A stretch of 44,455 nucleotides of DNA from an uncultured Methylococcaceae bacterium (GCA_903934035.1 CAIZMK010000122.1:1-44455), one strand, 5' to 3'. Shown: positions 24,846 to 35,004, counted from the stretch's first letter. Made by a program: numbers and translations. Notes: generated by a model not told the origin, from the letters alone.

Positions 24846-26150
24846 ATGAAAGAACAACAATCGCCACTTATTGTTAAGGCTTGTAAATTAAGTACCGAGC
24901 CGCTCAATCAAGAATGTCACTGTGCAGCGCAGTTTCATGAGACCTTACGTGATTTGCTAAGTCAGCAGGGCGCTGATGGCAGTATTTATGACATGATTAT
25001 CAAAGACCGCCCAAACTTATTAGCTAAAACAAGGGTATTTGTCAGCGAAAAATGTATACAAAAACAACTCGCCATCATTGAGGCAATAGAATCGGTGATA
25101 GCCATGCCTGCTTATCAACAACATGTTTTAAGTTACGCGCCAGATATTGCCAAATACAAACCATTAGCCCAAGGTGTGTTTTTTGGTTATGACTTTCATT
25201 TAGAGGGGATGGAGCCCAAGCTGATAGAAATTAACAGTAATGCTGGTGGCGCTTTAATTAATGCTCTGTTAATACTTAGCCAACAACAGTGTTGTGAGCG
25301 CTTTAACCCTGTGCTGATTGCCAATGAAAAAACACAACAGAGTCTTGAACAGACTTTTTTAAAAATGTTTCTGGAGGAGTGGCAAGCCGAACGTGGTTCC
25401 CAAGTATTGCTGACTATTGCTATTGTTGATGAAGATCCTGCCAATCAATATATGCTGCCCGAATTTCTGTTATTTAAAAAGCTCTTTGAGCAACAGGCTA
25501 TAGTCACAGTCATTTGTGATCCTTCTGAACTAACTTATCATGACGGAGTACTGTGGCATGATAAGTTAGCTATCGATCTAGTCTACAATCGTTTAACTGA
25601 CTTTGCTTTGGAAACTACCACTCAGCAAGCCTTATTACAGGCCTATTTATCTTCTGATGTGGTCGTTACACCTCATCCAAGAGCTCATGCTTTATACGCT
25701 GATAAACGAAATCTGGTGGTGTTAAGCGATGAAGCGGAATTAATAGCCTTGGGTGTAGAAGCAAAAATTAGAGAGATATTGCTAACAGGTATTGCTCATA
25801 CCACACAGGTCAAGCTTAGTGATGCTGATGAATTATGGGCGAATCGTAAACAGTTGTTTTTTAAACCCGCTAAAGGTTATGGCAGTAAAGCGACTTATCG
25901 TGGTGATAAGTTAACTAAGCGTGTTTTTGCTGACATCTTACATAGCGATTATGTCGCTCAAACCCTAGTGCAGCCCAGTAGGCGCAGAGTGGCTGTTGGT
26001 GATAAGTTCGAAGAGTTCAAATTAGATTTACGTCATTATGTTTATAAAGCTCATACGCAATTAGTCAGTGCTAGACTTTATCAAGGCCAAACAACTAATT
26101 TCCGCACTCCAGGCGGTGGTTTTGCCGTAGTAAGCGTGGTTGAAGATTAA
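24846..26150 (+). CDS. ATP-grasp-like protein of unknown substrate
   Basis: 434 residues, cytoplasmic, no signal peptide. Features recalling ATP-grasp ligases of the circularly permuted or glutathionylspermidine-synthase-like type: EPKLIEINSNAGGALIN near residue 125, a nucleotide-binding stretch FFKPAKGYGSKATYRG near residue 337, then YVAQTLVQPSR and FEEFKLDLRHYVY, and a C-terminal RTPGGGFAVV loop. Such enzymes form amide or peptide-like bonds using ATP. The substrate cannot be told, and no operon partner is present (flanked by a divergent pyruvate kinase and repeats). The ATP-grasp call is based on motif pattern only. Confidence 0.65.
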   Translation: MKEQQSPLIVKACKLSTEPLNQECHCAAQFHETLRDLLSQQGADGSIYDMIIKDRPNLLAKTRVFVSEKCIQKQLAIIEAIESVIAMPAYQQHVLSYAPDIAKYKPLAQGVFFGYDFHLEGMEPKLIEINSNAGGALINALLILSQQQCCERFNPVLIANEKTQQSLEQTFLKMFLEEWQAERGSQVLLTIAIVDEDPANQYMLPEFLLFKKLFEQQAIVTVICDPSELTYHDGVLWHDKLAIDLVYNRLTDFALETTTQQALLQAYLSSDVVVTPHPRAHALYADKRNLVVLSDEAELIALGVEAKIREILLTGIAHTTQVKLSDADELWANRKQLFFKPAKGYGSKATYRGDKLTKRVFADILHSDYVAQTLVQPSRRRVAVGDKFEEFKLDLRHYVYKAHTQLVSARLYQGQTTNFRTPGGGFAVVSVVED

Positions 26151-26270
26151 AGGCGACTATTAATCATTTCATAAGTTTTCCCTAAATCCCAGCCATAAAA
26201 GCAGCATTGACCACTGAGTAAAATACAAATACACCACTCGCCTCCCTAGTTGCCCACAGTTAAGCTTTTT

Positions 26271-26386
26271 TAGGCCGGAATAAGACCCTCCAAGCGCAGC
26301 GCGTGGTGGCGTTTCTGGCACAGGAACGCTACCTATGCCGGAAACGCTTTACTCGCTTACGCTCGAAAAGCCTTATTCCGGCCTAC
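26271..26386. repeat. Family A palindromic repeat, full copy
   Basis: TAGGCCGGAATAAGACC at the left, CCTTATTCCGGCCTAC at the right, inner arms GGCGTTTCTGGCA / TGCCGGAAACGC. It lies between the ATP-grasp-like gene and the EAL fragment. Confidence 0.92.
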
Positions 26387-26441
26387 AAATTCTACAAATA
26401 ATAAACTTAATGATAGTGACGCGGAGTGTTACAACTCTCTT

Positions 26442-26627
26442 TCAGACAAAAAACTGCGCTTCAAATTGCTCTATAGGCATGGCTGAACCAAATAAATGGC
26501 CTTGAAAATCTTGGCAGCCTTGATGCTCTAAAAAATCACGTTTTGCTTGTGTTTCTGAGCCTTCGGCAATGACATTAAAATCCATACTCTTGGCTAGGGC
26601 TAAGATGGTCAAAGAGAAGGCTGTCAT
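26442..26627 (-). pseudogene. C-terminal fragment of an EAL domain
   Basis: Sixty codons encode ILALAKSMDFNVIAEGSETQ, then DFLEHQGCQDFQGHLFG and AMPIEQFE, which is the last third of an EAL phosphodiesterase domain (the AEGVE(T) and QG(Y/H)LF motifs). Nothing upstream in any frame supplies the rest of the domain, so this is a truncated remnant. The front part of a broken EAL domain lies 17 kb away at 8985-9200 on the other strand; whether they come from one gene is unknown. Confidence 0.85.
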
Positions 26628-27011
26628 AAGTTTTCAGTCTTCCGAGTAAAAGAATGGAGGGGTTTAGGCTCAAAGAGCGGCCATTGTGGCATAAGCGTCA
26701 CAAAGTAAATATTAGTAGGAATACCTATATATAAAGTGTGATTTGGGATAGAAGAGTTGAGTGGGAACATTATTTGCTATTAGGTATAAATTACGTAGGT
26801 CAGGTTGCGCTATCGCTAAACCGATCTGTCATAGATAAGTCAAGCCCTTAAATATCATCTATTTTCAGATCTATACCCTGCACGAAACTACATAAAAGTT
26901 ATGTGTAGTGAGTGACGTAGAAGGTGAAAACTCTGTGAATAAGCGTGTGATAAAGCTTGGAAAATTATGTTTTGTCAGGATAGCTTTTGTTATGAGGTTG
27001 TTTCGGAGTCT

Positions 27012-27046
27012 AAACAAAAAACAGGCCGCTTAGTAGGCGGCCTGTT
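27012..27046 (-). terminator. Rho-independent terminator of the SmbP-like gene
   Basis: On the minus strand a 10-bp stem AACAGGCCGC / GCGGCCTGTT (27046-27037 and 27029-27020), loop of seven bases, is followed by TTTTTGTTT. It starts 20 bp past the stop of the gene at 27066-27404. It is a textbook intrinsic terminator. Confidence 0.92.
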
Positions 27047-27065
27047 AGATTAAGCAGTCAGTTGC

Positions 27066-27404
27066 TTATTTTTTTGGGATAGCTTTTAGATGCGCAATGG
27101 CTTCATCAACTAATTTTGTTGCTGCAGGTGCGTGATTTAAATTGCCTTCATGAACCGCTTTTTGTAGTAATTCACCTGCTTCATCGATATGATTTTTAGC
27201 AATACTTTTTGATACTAAAGAAGCCGATGCGGATTCATCTAAAGCTAATTTAGCATGTTCTACTAGTACATTTGCATGACCTGCTTTACCATGAGTTGAA
27301 GCTGCAGTTGCGTGCTGTAATGCGGCATCAGCATGTTGTTCTGCAAATACATTGCTGCTTAGGCATAAAAGTATACCTGCGAATGCTGTAGTTATTTTTT
27401 TCAT
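27066..27404 (-). CDS. Periplasmic small metal-binding protein, SmbP-like
   Basis: 112 residues with a signal peptide (ITTAFAGILLCLSSNVFA, cleavage probably after FA). The mature part is an alanine- and histidine-rich helical protein with repeated HA(A)xxH spacing: EQHADAALQHATAASTHG, KAGHANVLVEHAKLALDE, and later HIDEAGELLQKAVHEGN and NHAPAATKLVDEAIAHLK. This heptad-like pattern matches SmbP of Nitrosomonas europaea, a four-helix bundle that binds copper and other divalent metals. Likely role: metal buffering in the periplasm. It is monocistronic with its own strong terminator. Confidence 0.85.
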   Translation of the reverse strand: MKKITTAFAGILLCLSSNVFAEQHADAALQHATAASTHGKAGHANVLVEHAKLALDESASASLVSKSIAKNHIDEAGELLQKAVHEGNLNHAPAATKLVDEAIAHLKAIPKK

Positions 27405-27673
27405 AATTATTCCTCATTTTTTTATTGTGTTGTTTTTATTGCTGATATCCACTTATTTATTGTTAGATTAGTTATCAGCGGGGCTAACACTATCATTATA
27501 ATTTGTTGAAGACAACTAAAAGTAAGTGCGGAATGTATGGGCGGGTAGCTAGACAGGTAAAACTGTATTAATCCAAAAGGATAATGCTGGGTTTAGTTGC
27601 ATTTCCCTCGTTTTCACGTTTCGGAAACAAATCGTTCCTATGCTCCGCGTCAATTCCATAAAGTTAAGCATTT

Positions 27674-27739
27674 GTAGGGGCGACAGATTCGTCCTGTATC
27701 TTGGAGCATCAGATTATTGGGCGAATCTGTCGCCCCTGC
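27674..27739. repeat. Inverted repeat GTAGGGGCGACAGATTCG type
   Basis: Left arm 27674-27691 and right arm 27722-27739 (CGAATCTGTCGCCCCTGC) are complementary with one mismatch. The rest of 27405-27885 is AT-rich upstream sequence of the SmbP-like gene and GGGAACGAT-type repeats; no gene seen. Confidence 0.8.
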
Positions 27740-27834
27740 AGGTGAAATGCTTTTTTCTTACTCTTAACTGTGGGCAGTGACGCTCCGCGTGGGAACGATA
27801 AAAATATGTTGAAGATAACTTAATTGAGAGGAAT

Positions 27835-27862
27835 ACTGGGACAGTTCGGGAACTGTCCCAGT
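27835..27862 (-). terminator. Hairpin just downstream of glgC
   Basis: Perfect 12-bp stem ACTGGGACAGTT / AACTGTCCCAGT with a four-base loop, 23 bp past the glgC stop. The following T-run is weak (ATTCCTCTC), so it may act as a 3'-end stabiliser rather than an efficient intrinsic terminator. Confidence 0.6.
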
Positions 27863-27885
27863 GGTGCTTATGTAGCGATTCTTAA

Positions 27886-29166
27886 CTAGCGTACATAATG
27901 TAGCTTTTGTCCTAGCATGTCGGGTGTCACTAAAACGACTCCACCTTGGCTGACATGAAAACGTCTTTCATCTTCGACTCTATCTTCACCGATAATGGTG
28001 CCTTCTGGAATATCACAGCCTTTTTCTATAATGGCTTTGGTTATGCGGCAATGACGGCCAATATTAACTTGTGGCAAGAGTATAGAGTCTTGAACACTGC
28101 TATAAGAATTAACGCGCACATTAGAGAATAATAATGAATGCTTTACTTGCGAACCAGAGATAACACAACCACCAGAGACCATAGAATCAACTGCGAGTCC
28201 TCGTCGATCATCATCATCAAAAACAAATTTAGCGGGTGGCGTTTGCTCTTGATGCGTCCAGATAGGCCAGGTACTGTCATATAAGTTCATGCCAGGATTA
28301 ACGCCGATAAGCTCCATATTGGCTGACCAGTAAGCATCTATAGTACCTACATCTCGCCAGTAGCTTTGCTCTCCACTTTGTAAATCTAAAAAGGGGTAGG
28401 CATTAACAATATATTTGTCGATAACTGAAGGTATTATATCTTTGCCGAAATCATTGCTGGAACCCACGGTATCGGCATCTTTTTGTAATTGCTCAAATAA
28501 GAAGTCTGCATTAAAAATATAAATACCCATAGACGCCAAGGCTGTATCGGTTCTACCGGGCATGACTGGAGGATTTGCGGGTTTTTCAACAAAGGCTTTA
28601 ACCCTGCGATTGGTATCGACATCCATGACGCCAAATGCGGTTGCTTCTTCTAGTGATACTTCTAAGCAGCCTATAGTAAGGTCAGCATTTTTTTCAATAT
28701 GATCAGCAAGCATAGCGCCATAATCCATCTTGTAAATGTGGTCGCCGGCAAGAATTAGAATATGTTTAGGCTTACGAGTACGCAAAATATCAATGTTTTG
28801 ATAAATCGCATCAGCAGTACCTTTATACCAAGAATCTTCACCATGTCGTTGTTGCGCTGGCATTAAATCAACATATTCGCCAAATTCACCTCGTAAAAAG
28901 CCCCAGCCTTGCTGAATATGACGTATCAATGAGTCTGCTTTATATTGAGTTAAAATGCCTATCTTTCGGATACCTGAGTTGACGCAATTGGATAAAGGAA
29001 AGTCTATAATGCGAAACTTACCACCAAAAGGCACGGCAGGTTTGGCGCGCCAGTCGGTCATGTTGACGAGTCTTGAGCCGCGTCCCCCTGCCAATATTAA
29101 GGCAATGGTATTGCGGGTTAAATGACCGATGTTTTGTTCCTGTTTATGATGATTAGACCCTGACAT
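27886..29166 (-). CDS. glgC: Glucose-1-phosphate adenylyltransferase
   Basis: Makes ADP-glucose from glucose-1-phosphate and ATP, the committed step of bacterial glycogen synthesis. 426 residues, normal size. N-terminal pyrophosphorylase motif [12 protein letters not shown] with the [16 protein letters not shown] substrate and activator region, [20 protein letters not shown] (metal-binding Asp), VEKPA (substrate lysine), and a C-terminal left-handed beta-helix ([18 protein letters not shown]). Divergent from glgB with a 94-bp gap, so the two transcripts may be co-regulated. The antisense short frames here have no coding character. Confidence 0.98.
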   Translation of the reverse strand: MSGSNHHKQEQNIGHLTRNTIALILAGGRGSRLVNMTDWRAKPAVPFGGKFRIIDFPLSNCVNSGIRKIGILTQYKADSLIRHIQQGWGFLRGEFGEYVDLMPAQQRHGEDSWYKGTADAIYQNIDILRTRKPKHILILAGDHIYKMDYGAMLADHIEKNADLTIGCLEVSLEEATAFGVMDVDTNRRVKAFVEKPANPPVMPGRTDTALASMGIYIFNADFLFEQLQKDADTVGSSNDFGKDIIPSVIDKYIVNAYPFLDLQSGEQSYWRDVGTIDAYWSANMELIGVNPGMNLYDSTWPIWTHQEQTPPAKFVFDDDDRRGLAVDSMVSGGCVISGSQVKHSLLFSNVRVNSYSSVQDSILLPQVNIGRHCRITKAIIEKGCDIPEGTIIGEDRVEDERRFHVSQGGVVLVTPDMLGQKLHYVR

Positions 29167-29260
29167 TTTTCATCCTATGTTGATATAGATATTACAACGC
29201 TTAGTTATTTGGTAAGATTTACTAGACATTTATTCTACTACTACACCGAGGCCATTCAAA

Positions 29261-31705
29261 GTGATAAAGGATTCTAATAACACACTTGATTCTGAAGTGA
29301 CTGAGTTGCTAACCGAAAAACCGGTAGCAAGTACGCCTAAACCTAAAGCGACTAAAGCGAAAGCAGCTAAACCTGCATTACCAAAAGTTAAAGCCTCCAG
29401 CCCAAAAACTGTAAAAACCAAAACAATTTCTAAAGCCAAGACTACTGAGCTTTTAAAGCCAGAATCTAAAGTCACTGAGCTTTCAGACACAGAAACCGTG
29501 CTTACAAATACAGATAGTGAGCCTGTTATGATCAAAACACTCAAAAACAAGCAGTTAACTAATGAGTTGTTAAAAATCATGGACGCTAAACACCATGATC
29601 CGTTCTCTGTACTCGGACGTCATGCTAAAAAAGATTTAACTCAGGTTACTATTTATTTGCCTTACGCTGAATCAGTTAAGTTTAGTCATGATGGCTCTGA
29701 GTTGGAACGAATTACCGGTAGTGATTTTTTTCAAGCGACTGTTCAGCCAGAAACCTTGCCAGCTCATTATCAGTTAGTTTGGCTAGATAAAAGCGGCTAT
29801 CGTCACGAAAGCTATGATGCCTATGATTTTGGTACGCAATTACCCGAATTTGATCAATATTTATTCGGAGAAGGTAAGCATTGGCATGTTTATCAGAAGT
29901 TGGGCGCACATCTTCATAGTGTCGATGATATAGCTGGCGTGTTGTTTACAGTTTGGGCGCCCAGTGCTGGACGAGTTAGTGTGGTGGGTGATTTTAATCA
30001 TTGGGATGGTCGCTGTAACCCAATGCGCAGTTTAGGTGGTAGCGGTATTTGGGAGATTTTTATCCCTGGCCTAAAAGAGGGTTGTTACTATAAGTTTGAA
30101 ATATTAAATCGCTTTAGTAATGAAATTTTACTTAAAACCGATCCTTATGGACAGCAGTTTGAGTTTAGACCCAATACCTCCTCTATTGTAGTAAAGCCTG
30201 GTACTTATACTTGGCAAGATGAAACTTGGTTAACTGCACGTAGCAAACACGATTGGTTGCATCAACCTATGTCTATCTACGAGGTGCATCTAGGTTCTTG
30301 GCGACGTGATCATCAGGGTAATTTTATGACTTATCGTGACTTGGCTGTTGACTTAGTTACGTATGTAAAGCAGATGGGCTTTACTCATATTGAGCTATTG
30401 CCAATAACCGAGCATCCGTTTGATGGTTCTTGGGGTTATCAAACCACCGGCTATTTTGCGCCGACTAGTCGCCATGGGTCACCCGATGATTTTCGCTATT
30501 TTATAGATACCTGCCATCAAAATGGTATCGGCGTTATTCTCGATTGGGTACCGGCTCATTTTCCTAAAGATGCTTTTGCTTTGGCACGTTTTGACGGTAG
30601 TGCCTTGTATGAACATGAAGATCCTCGTAAAGGCGAACATCGTGATTGGGGGACTTTAATCTACAACTACGGTCGTAACGAAGTTAAAAACTTTTTGTTA
30701 GCTAGTGCAAATTTTTGGTTAGAAGAGTTTCACTTAGATGGCTTAAGAGTCGATGCCGTCGCTTCCATGCTGTATTTAGATTATTCCCGTGAACAACATG
30801 ATTGGGTTGCTAATCAATATGGCGGTAATGAAAATCTTGAAGCCATAGACTTTTTTAGAGAACTCAATGCCGTTACTCATGACTTGCATCCAGGTACGGT
30901 AATGATGGCCGAAGAGTCTACTTCGTGGCCTCAAGTTACTCGTCCAACTTGGACGGGTGGTTTAGGTTTTTCTATGAAGTGGAACATGGGTTGGATGCAT
31001 GATGTGCTGTCATATATGAGCGAAGAACCTATACATCGCAAATATCATCATGATCAACTGACCTTCGGTATGCTTTACGCCTTTACTGAAAACTTCACTC
31101 TGCCTTTTTCACATGATGAAGTGGTGCATGGTAAAGGTTCTTTATTGAATAAAATGCCGGGAGATGAGTGGCAGCGTTTTGCTAATCTACGTTTGTTGTA
31201 TACTTTTATGTACACTTATCCGGGTAAAAAGCTGTTATTTATGGGCTGTGAATTTGGACAAGGAACCGAATGGAATGCCAATAAAGATTTAGATTGGTAT
31301 GTACTAGATTACCCGCATCATCAAGGCACACAAACCTTGGTGAAGGATTTAAATCATCTTTATAAAACTCATCCCGCTTTGTTTACCCATGACTTTGATC
31401 ATCAAGGTTTTGAATGGATAGACTGTCATGACGTCGAACAATCCATTATTAGTTATCGACGTAAAAGTGCCTTTGAAGAATTAATTATTATCCTTAACTT
31501 TACGCCAGTGCCTAGAATGAATTATCGCTTAGGCGTTCCTGAAGCAGGTGCTTATGCAGAAATTTTTAATTCAGACTCTCATTATTACAGTGGTAGCAAT
31601 ACCGGCAATGGTGTAGTGATGTCAGAACCAACTCGATGGATGAATTTACCTCATTCAATTAGTCTTAATTTGCCACCCTTAGGCGCTTTAATTTTGAAGG
31701 TGTAA
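29261..31705 (+). CDS. glgB: 1,4-alpha-glucan branching enzyme with lysine-rich N-terminal extension
   Basis: Creates alpha-1,6 branches in glycogen. 814 residues versus the usual about 730. The first about 85 residues are a Lys/Ala/Thr/Pro-rich disordered tail ([20 protein letters not shown]) resembling histone-H1-like tails. Then the N-domains ([31 protein letters not shown], a CBM48) and the GH13 barrel with Asp498 (DGLRVDAV), Glu551 (MAEES) and Asp619 (FSHDEV) as catalytic residues. The start at GTG 29261 has only a weak ribosome site; ATG 29528 (residue 90) would give a normal-length enzyme. I keep the longer form because the tail has consistent coding composition. Followed by glgA 78 bp on. 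Confidence 0.95.
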   Translation: MIKDSNNTLDSEVTELLTEKPVASTPKPKATKAKAAKPALPKVKASSPKTVKTKTISKAKTTELLKPESKVTELSDTETVLTNTDSEPVMIKTLKNKQLTNELLKIMDAKHHDPFSVLGRHAKKDLTQVTIYLPYAESVKFSHDGSELERITGSDFFQATVQPETLPAHYQLVWLDKSGYRHESYDAYDFGTQLPEFDQYLFGEGKHWHVYQKLGAHLHSVDDIAGVLFTVWAPSAGRVSVVGDFNHWDGRCNPMRSLGGSGIWEIFIPGLKEGCYYKFEILNRFSNEILLKTDPYGQQFEFRPNTSSIVVKPGTYTWQDETWLTARSKHDWLHQPMSIYEVHLGSWRRDHQGNFMTYRDLAVDLVTYVKQMGFTHIELLPITEHPFDGSWGYQTTGYFAPTSRHGSPDDFRYFIDTCHQNGIGVILDWVPAHFPKDAFALARFDGSALYEHEDPRKGEHRDWGTLIYNYGRNEVKNFLLASANFWLEEFHLDGLRVDAVASMLYLDYSREQHDWVANQYGGNENLEAIDFFRELNAVTHDLHPGTVMMAEESTSWPQVTRPTWTGGLGFSMKWNMGWMHDVLSYMSEEPIHRKYHHDQLTFGMLYAFTENFTLPFSHDEVVHGKGSLLNKMPGDEWQRFANLRLLYTFMYTYPGKKLLFMGCEFGQGTEWNANKDLDWYVLDYPHHQGTQTLVKDLNHLYKTHPALFTHDFDHQGFEWIDCHDVEQSIISYRRKSAFEELIIILNFTPVPRMNYRLGVPEAGAYAEIFNSDSHYYSGSNTGNGVVMSEPTRWMNLPHSISLNLPPLGALILKV

Positions 31706-31724
31706 GTTATAGGCTAAAGGCTAA

Positions 31725-31762
31725 AGGCGAAGGATGATGTTTTCGTCTTTCGCCTGTTTTTT
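31725..31762 (+). terminator. Terminator-like hairpin between glgB and glgA
   Basis: Ten-bp stem AGGCGAAGGA / TCTTTCGCCT (31725-31734 and 31746-31755, one G-T pair), loop of 11 bases, then GTTTTTT. It begins 19 bp after the glgB stop and ends 21 bp before the glgA start. It may lower glgA relative to glgB or act as an attenuator. Confidence 0.8.
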
Positions 31763-31783
31763 AAAACTAAATCTTAAAATCTG

Positions 31784-33217
31784 ATGAAAAAAATTCTCTT
31801 TGTAAGTAGTGAAGTTCATCCTCTCATTAAGACTGGAGGACTCGCTGATGTGAGTGGTAGTTTACCAAAAGCTATAGCTGATTTATCTCAAGACATTAAG
31901 CTGATATTGCCTAGGTATCAGGCTCTAAAAATTACTGAAGAAATTCGTTTTCTGTGTACGGTCAGGGTTGATAACCGGAATGTTAATATTTTGGAAACTC
32001 GACTACCTGATAGTAATGTCACAGTGTTGCTGGTCGATTATCCGAGTTATTTTAATTTTCCAGGTAATCCTTATGTCGATGAGCTAGGTGAACCCTGGCC
32101 CAATAATGCCGAACGTTTTGGTTTGTTTTGTCGAATTGCTGTGGAAGTGGCGATGAATAGAGCACACTTAGATTGGCAGCCTGATATCGTTCATTGTAAT
32201 GATTGGCAAACCGGCTTAGTGCCGGCTTTGTTGTCTTTAGAGTACGAACCGCCAAAGACCGTATTTACCATACACAATATGGCTTATCAGGGTTTATTTC
32301 CTAAGACGGCGGTTTATGATTTAAATATACCCGGTCGTTTATGGCATATCGCTGGTTTAGAGTTTTTTGATATGCTGTCTTTCATTAAAGGTGGTTTGGT
32401 TTATGCTGATTTTATTACCACCGTTAGCCCAAGTTATGCACTAGAAATTCAAACTGCTGAGTTTGGTTATGGTCTTGAAGGCTTGCTTGCTGCTCGTAAT
32501 GCCTCTTTAGGCGGTATTATTAATGGCATAGATGCGGAACATTGGAATCCAGAAACAGATCCTTATATTGCTCAGCCTTTTAGTGCCACAACGCTTACTA
32601 AAAAACGCCTCGATAAAGCAGAGTTGCAGCAACATTTTGCATTGCCCTTAAATGACAAAATACCGTTATTTTCATTGATAGGTCGTTTAGTTGAACAAAA
32701 GGGCATCGATTTATTAGTCGAATGTCTGCCTGAAATGATGACTATGAATTTACAGTTTGTGTTATTAGGCAGTGGTGATAAAGCGTTTGAAAAACAACTA
32801 CAAGCTTTGGCTGATCAGTATCCCGATAAATTAGCAATTAAATTGGGTTACGATGAAGCTTTGGCTCATGTCATTGAAGCAGGTTCTGATGTATTCCTAA
32901 TGCCTTCTAAATTTGAACCTTGTGGCTTAAACCAGATGTATAGCCAACGTTATGGCACGATTCCTATTGTTAGAAAAACCGGTGGTTTGGCTGATACGGT
33001 CACCGATACCTTACCCGAAACCTTAGCGTTAGGAACAGCGAGTGGCATTGTTTTTAATGAAGCGAGTGCCGGCGCTTTATTAGAAGCAATCAAACGAGCA
33101 TTGATTTTATATAGCGTTCCTAGTACTTGGAAGAAAATGCAAATCAATGCCATGAGTAAAGACTTTTCATGGCAACGTTCAGCCGAACAGTATTTGGATT
33201 TATACGATAATCTGTAA
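31784..33217 (+). CDS. glgA: Glycogen synthase (ADP-glucose type)
   Basis: Elongates alpha-1,4-glucan from ADP-glucose (GT5 family, GT-B fold). 477 residues, the standard length. Substrate motif KTGGL is at residues 16-20 after ILFVSSEVHPLI. Further motifs: HCNDWQTGLVP, FTIHNMAYQG, IINGIDAEHWNP, LIGRLVEQKG, PSKFEPCGLNQMYSQRYG and RKTGGLADTV. Catalytic context is complete. Downstream lie a family B repeat and the CBM21-EEP gene, which extends the glycogen theme. With glgC and glgB it gives a complete classical glycogen synthesis route; no glgP or glgX is in the window. Confidence 0.98.
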   Translation: MKKILFVSSEVHPLIKTGGLADVSGSLPKAIADLSQDIKLILPRYQALKITEEIRFLCTVRVDNRNVNILETRLPDSNVTVLLVDYPSYFNFPGNPYVDELGEPWPNNAERFGLFCRIAVEVAMNRAHLDWQPDIVHCNDWQTGLVPALLSLEYEPPKTVFTIHNMAYQGLFPKTAVYDLNIPGRLWHIAGLEFFDMLSFIKGGLVYADFITTVSPSYALEIQTAEFGYGLEGLLAARNASLGGIINGIDAEHWNPETDPYIAQPFSATTLTKKRLDKAELQQHFALPLNDKIPLFSLIGRLVEQKGIDLLVECLPEMMTMNLQFVLLGSGDKAFEKQLQALADQYPDKLAIKLGYDEALAHVIEAGSDVFLMPSKFEPCGLNQMYSQRYGTIPIVRKTGGLADTVTDTLPETLALGTASGIVFNEASAGALLEAIKRALILYSVPSTWKKMQINAMSKDFSWQRSAEQYLDLYDNL

Positions 33218-33289
33218 CAGGATTATTAGGGGCGTGTTGCGTATTTTGGAGTTAAACAGCTTTAGCTGTTTTAGATTGCAATAGCTAAC

Positions 33290-33426
33290 GAGACTGTGAA
33301 AGGTTGCTTTTTATTCCCCTCTTTAGCAAAGAGGGGTTAGGGGAGATTTGATCTATGACTTAAAAATCCCCCTCGATCCCCCTTTTACAAAGGGAAAGCC
33401 AAAATTGATAATACTTTCACAGTCTC
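33290..33426. repeat. Family B interspersed repeat, short full copy (MITE-like)
   Basis: Bounded by a perfect 13-bp inverted repeat GAGACTGTGAAAG / CTTTCACAGTCTC, 137 bp in all. A TTGCAATAGCT / AGCTATTGCA pair just outside extends the inverted symmetry. It ends 51 bp before the chosen start of the next gene, so it may carry or displace that gene's promoter. Confidence 0.9.
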
Positions 33427-33476
33427 TGAAGCTATTGCACTCCAACTGATTGTATGTTTATTTCGAGACTCAACAG

Positions 33477-34982
33477 ATGTATGAAATTCAACTGCTGTAT
33501 GTAGAAAATATCATCACTAGAAAGAAAAGCATTCCACAACAAGAATTGACTTTTGTTATGCGAGTCGCCAATTTAAACCATGACAAAAAAGTTGAAGTGT
33601 TGTGGTCAGGTGAACAAGGTGAATGGCACGTTTTACCCGCTAGCTATCAGCATCAACTAAGCGCAGATCAGGAAAGTTGGCAGGCAAAGCTCGTCATTAA
33701 GGCAATAGGCCATAATTGCTTACCGGGTAATATCAATTTTGCCCTGCGCTATGAATGCTTAGGTCAAGAATATTGGGATAATCAAGCAGGCAGCAATTAT
33801 GCGAGTCAAGCCGATTCGGGGATAAAATTAGGCGCTGGTCAGAACCTTCAACAACTAGGTTTTGAATCTAAATTAAAAGCTGGGCAACAACGCCTGCCTA
33901 TTACCCTTTCGATCAATCAAGCCTTGCAAGTTAAAGTCGTAACTATTCACTGGACGACTGATAACTGGCTAACGAGTCATAAAACACCTTGTCATTTTAA
34001 TCGCCATTATTGGCATGAACATGCCCAGAGTAATGCCCGAAATCCTAATCAATATGGCTCGCAGATTTGGCAGGGCTTGCTTAAAATCAAAGATGCTCAT
34101 CGTGTGCAGTATTCAATATCTTATGGCACGGCTGATGGGGTGTTATGGGATAACAATGACGGTAATAATTATGTGGTCAGTCATGAGCCTTTAAAGCTAA
34201 TGATCCTTAATTTGCATTGTTATCAGGAAGCACAGCAAGATCAAAAATTTAGCCAAATAGCCAAAGCCATAGATGACTTAGGAGTCGATATTGTTTGTTT
34301 TCAAGAAGTCGCAGAACTTTGGAATGAAGGGCAGGGTGATTGGTCTACCCAGTCAGCCAACATCATTAATAACAGGCTAAAATCCCCTTTTCATCTTTAT
34401 AGTGATTGGTCGCATATAGGTTTTGATAAATATCGTGAAGGTGTGGCAATATTAAGTCGATATCCATTGCATCATCAATCCGCTCGATATGTTTCTGATA
34501 GCGATAGCATCCATAGTATTCACTCCAGAAAAGTCATCATGGCACAAGTCCATGTCCCCACTATGGGTCTGATTAATGTGTTTTCAGCGCATTTAAGTTG
34601 GTGGGAAGATGGTTTTGCTCAGCAATTTAAAAAGCTAAGTTCATGGGCTAATGAACTTCAAGATCCATCAGTATCAGCTACTTTATTGTGTGGTGATTTT
34701 AATATTAGCTGCGGATCAGAGGGCTATCAGTTAGTCGTCAATGCTTATGAATATGAAGATCAATTTTTAGCCATACAAGATCAACTAGCCTTTCAAAAGG
34801 TTTTTAAAGTGAATGACGAGCACTGGAGTAGCTCTCATGCTGATGATTATCGCATCGATTATATTTTTATGAATAAAACCAGCGAGCTTAAAGTGCAGTC
34901 AGGACGAGTGATTTTTACCGATGATGATTACGGCAGAGTCTCAGATCATTGTGGCTATTTAATGAGTTTTGAGCCTAAATAA
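33477..34982 (+). CDS. Tandem CBM21-like modules fused to an endonuclease/exonuclease/phosphatase (EEP) domain
   Basis: 501 residues from ATG 33477 (a TTG at 33450 is possible). Residues about 1-110 and 135-235 each read as a CBM21-type glycogen/starch-binding module: RVANLNHDKKVEVLWSG...ALRYECLGQEYWDNQAGSNY, and VVTIHWTTDNW...YSISYGTADGVLWDNNDGNNY, with the WDNN.G.NY signature. From about residue 240 to the end is an EEP-fold hydrolase with all active-site motifs: ILNLHCY, FQEV, SAHLSWW, CGDFNIS, RIDYIFM and SDHCGY. EEP enzymes cut phosphodiester or phosphomonoester bonds in DNA, RNA, lipids or phosphoinositides; the substrate here is unknown. No signal peptide, so cytoplasmic. Likely recruited to glycogen granules; position beside glgA supports this. 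Confidence 0.85.
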   Translation: MYEIQLLYVENIITRKKSIPQQELTFVMRVANLNHDKKVEVLWSGEQGEWHVLPASYQHQLSADQESWQAKLVIKAIGHNCLPGNINFALRYECLGQEYWDNQAGSNYASQADSGIKLGAGQNLQQLGFESKLKAGQQRLPITLSINQALQVKVVTIHWTTDNWLTSHKTPCHFNRHYWHEHAQSNARNPNQYGSQIWQGLLKIKDAHRVQYSISYGTADGVLWDNNDGNNYVVSHEPLKLMILNLHCYQEAQQDQKFSQIAKAIDDLGVDIVCFQEVAELWNEGQGDWSTQSANIINNRLKSPFHLYSDWSHIGFDKYREGVAILSRYPLHHQSARYVSDSDSIHSIHSRKVIMAQVHVPTMGLINVFSAHLSWWEDGFAQQFKKLSSWANELQDPSVSATLLCGDFNISCGSEGYQLVVNAYEYEDQFLAIQDQLAFQKVFKVNDEHWSSSHADDYRIDYIFMNKTSELKVQSGRVIFTDDDYGRVSDHCGYLMSFEPK

Positions 34983-35004
34983 TCTAACAATGATGGGAGA
35001 TCAG

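Noticed and set aside
29230-29580. A 116-codon open frame antisense to the start of glgB
   Set aside because: It mirrors the lysine-rich low-complexity tail of glgB, has no family-like features and overlaps a gene with strong evidence.
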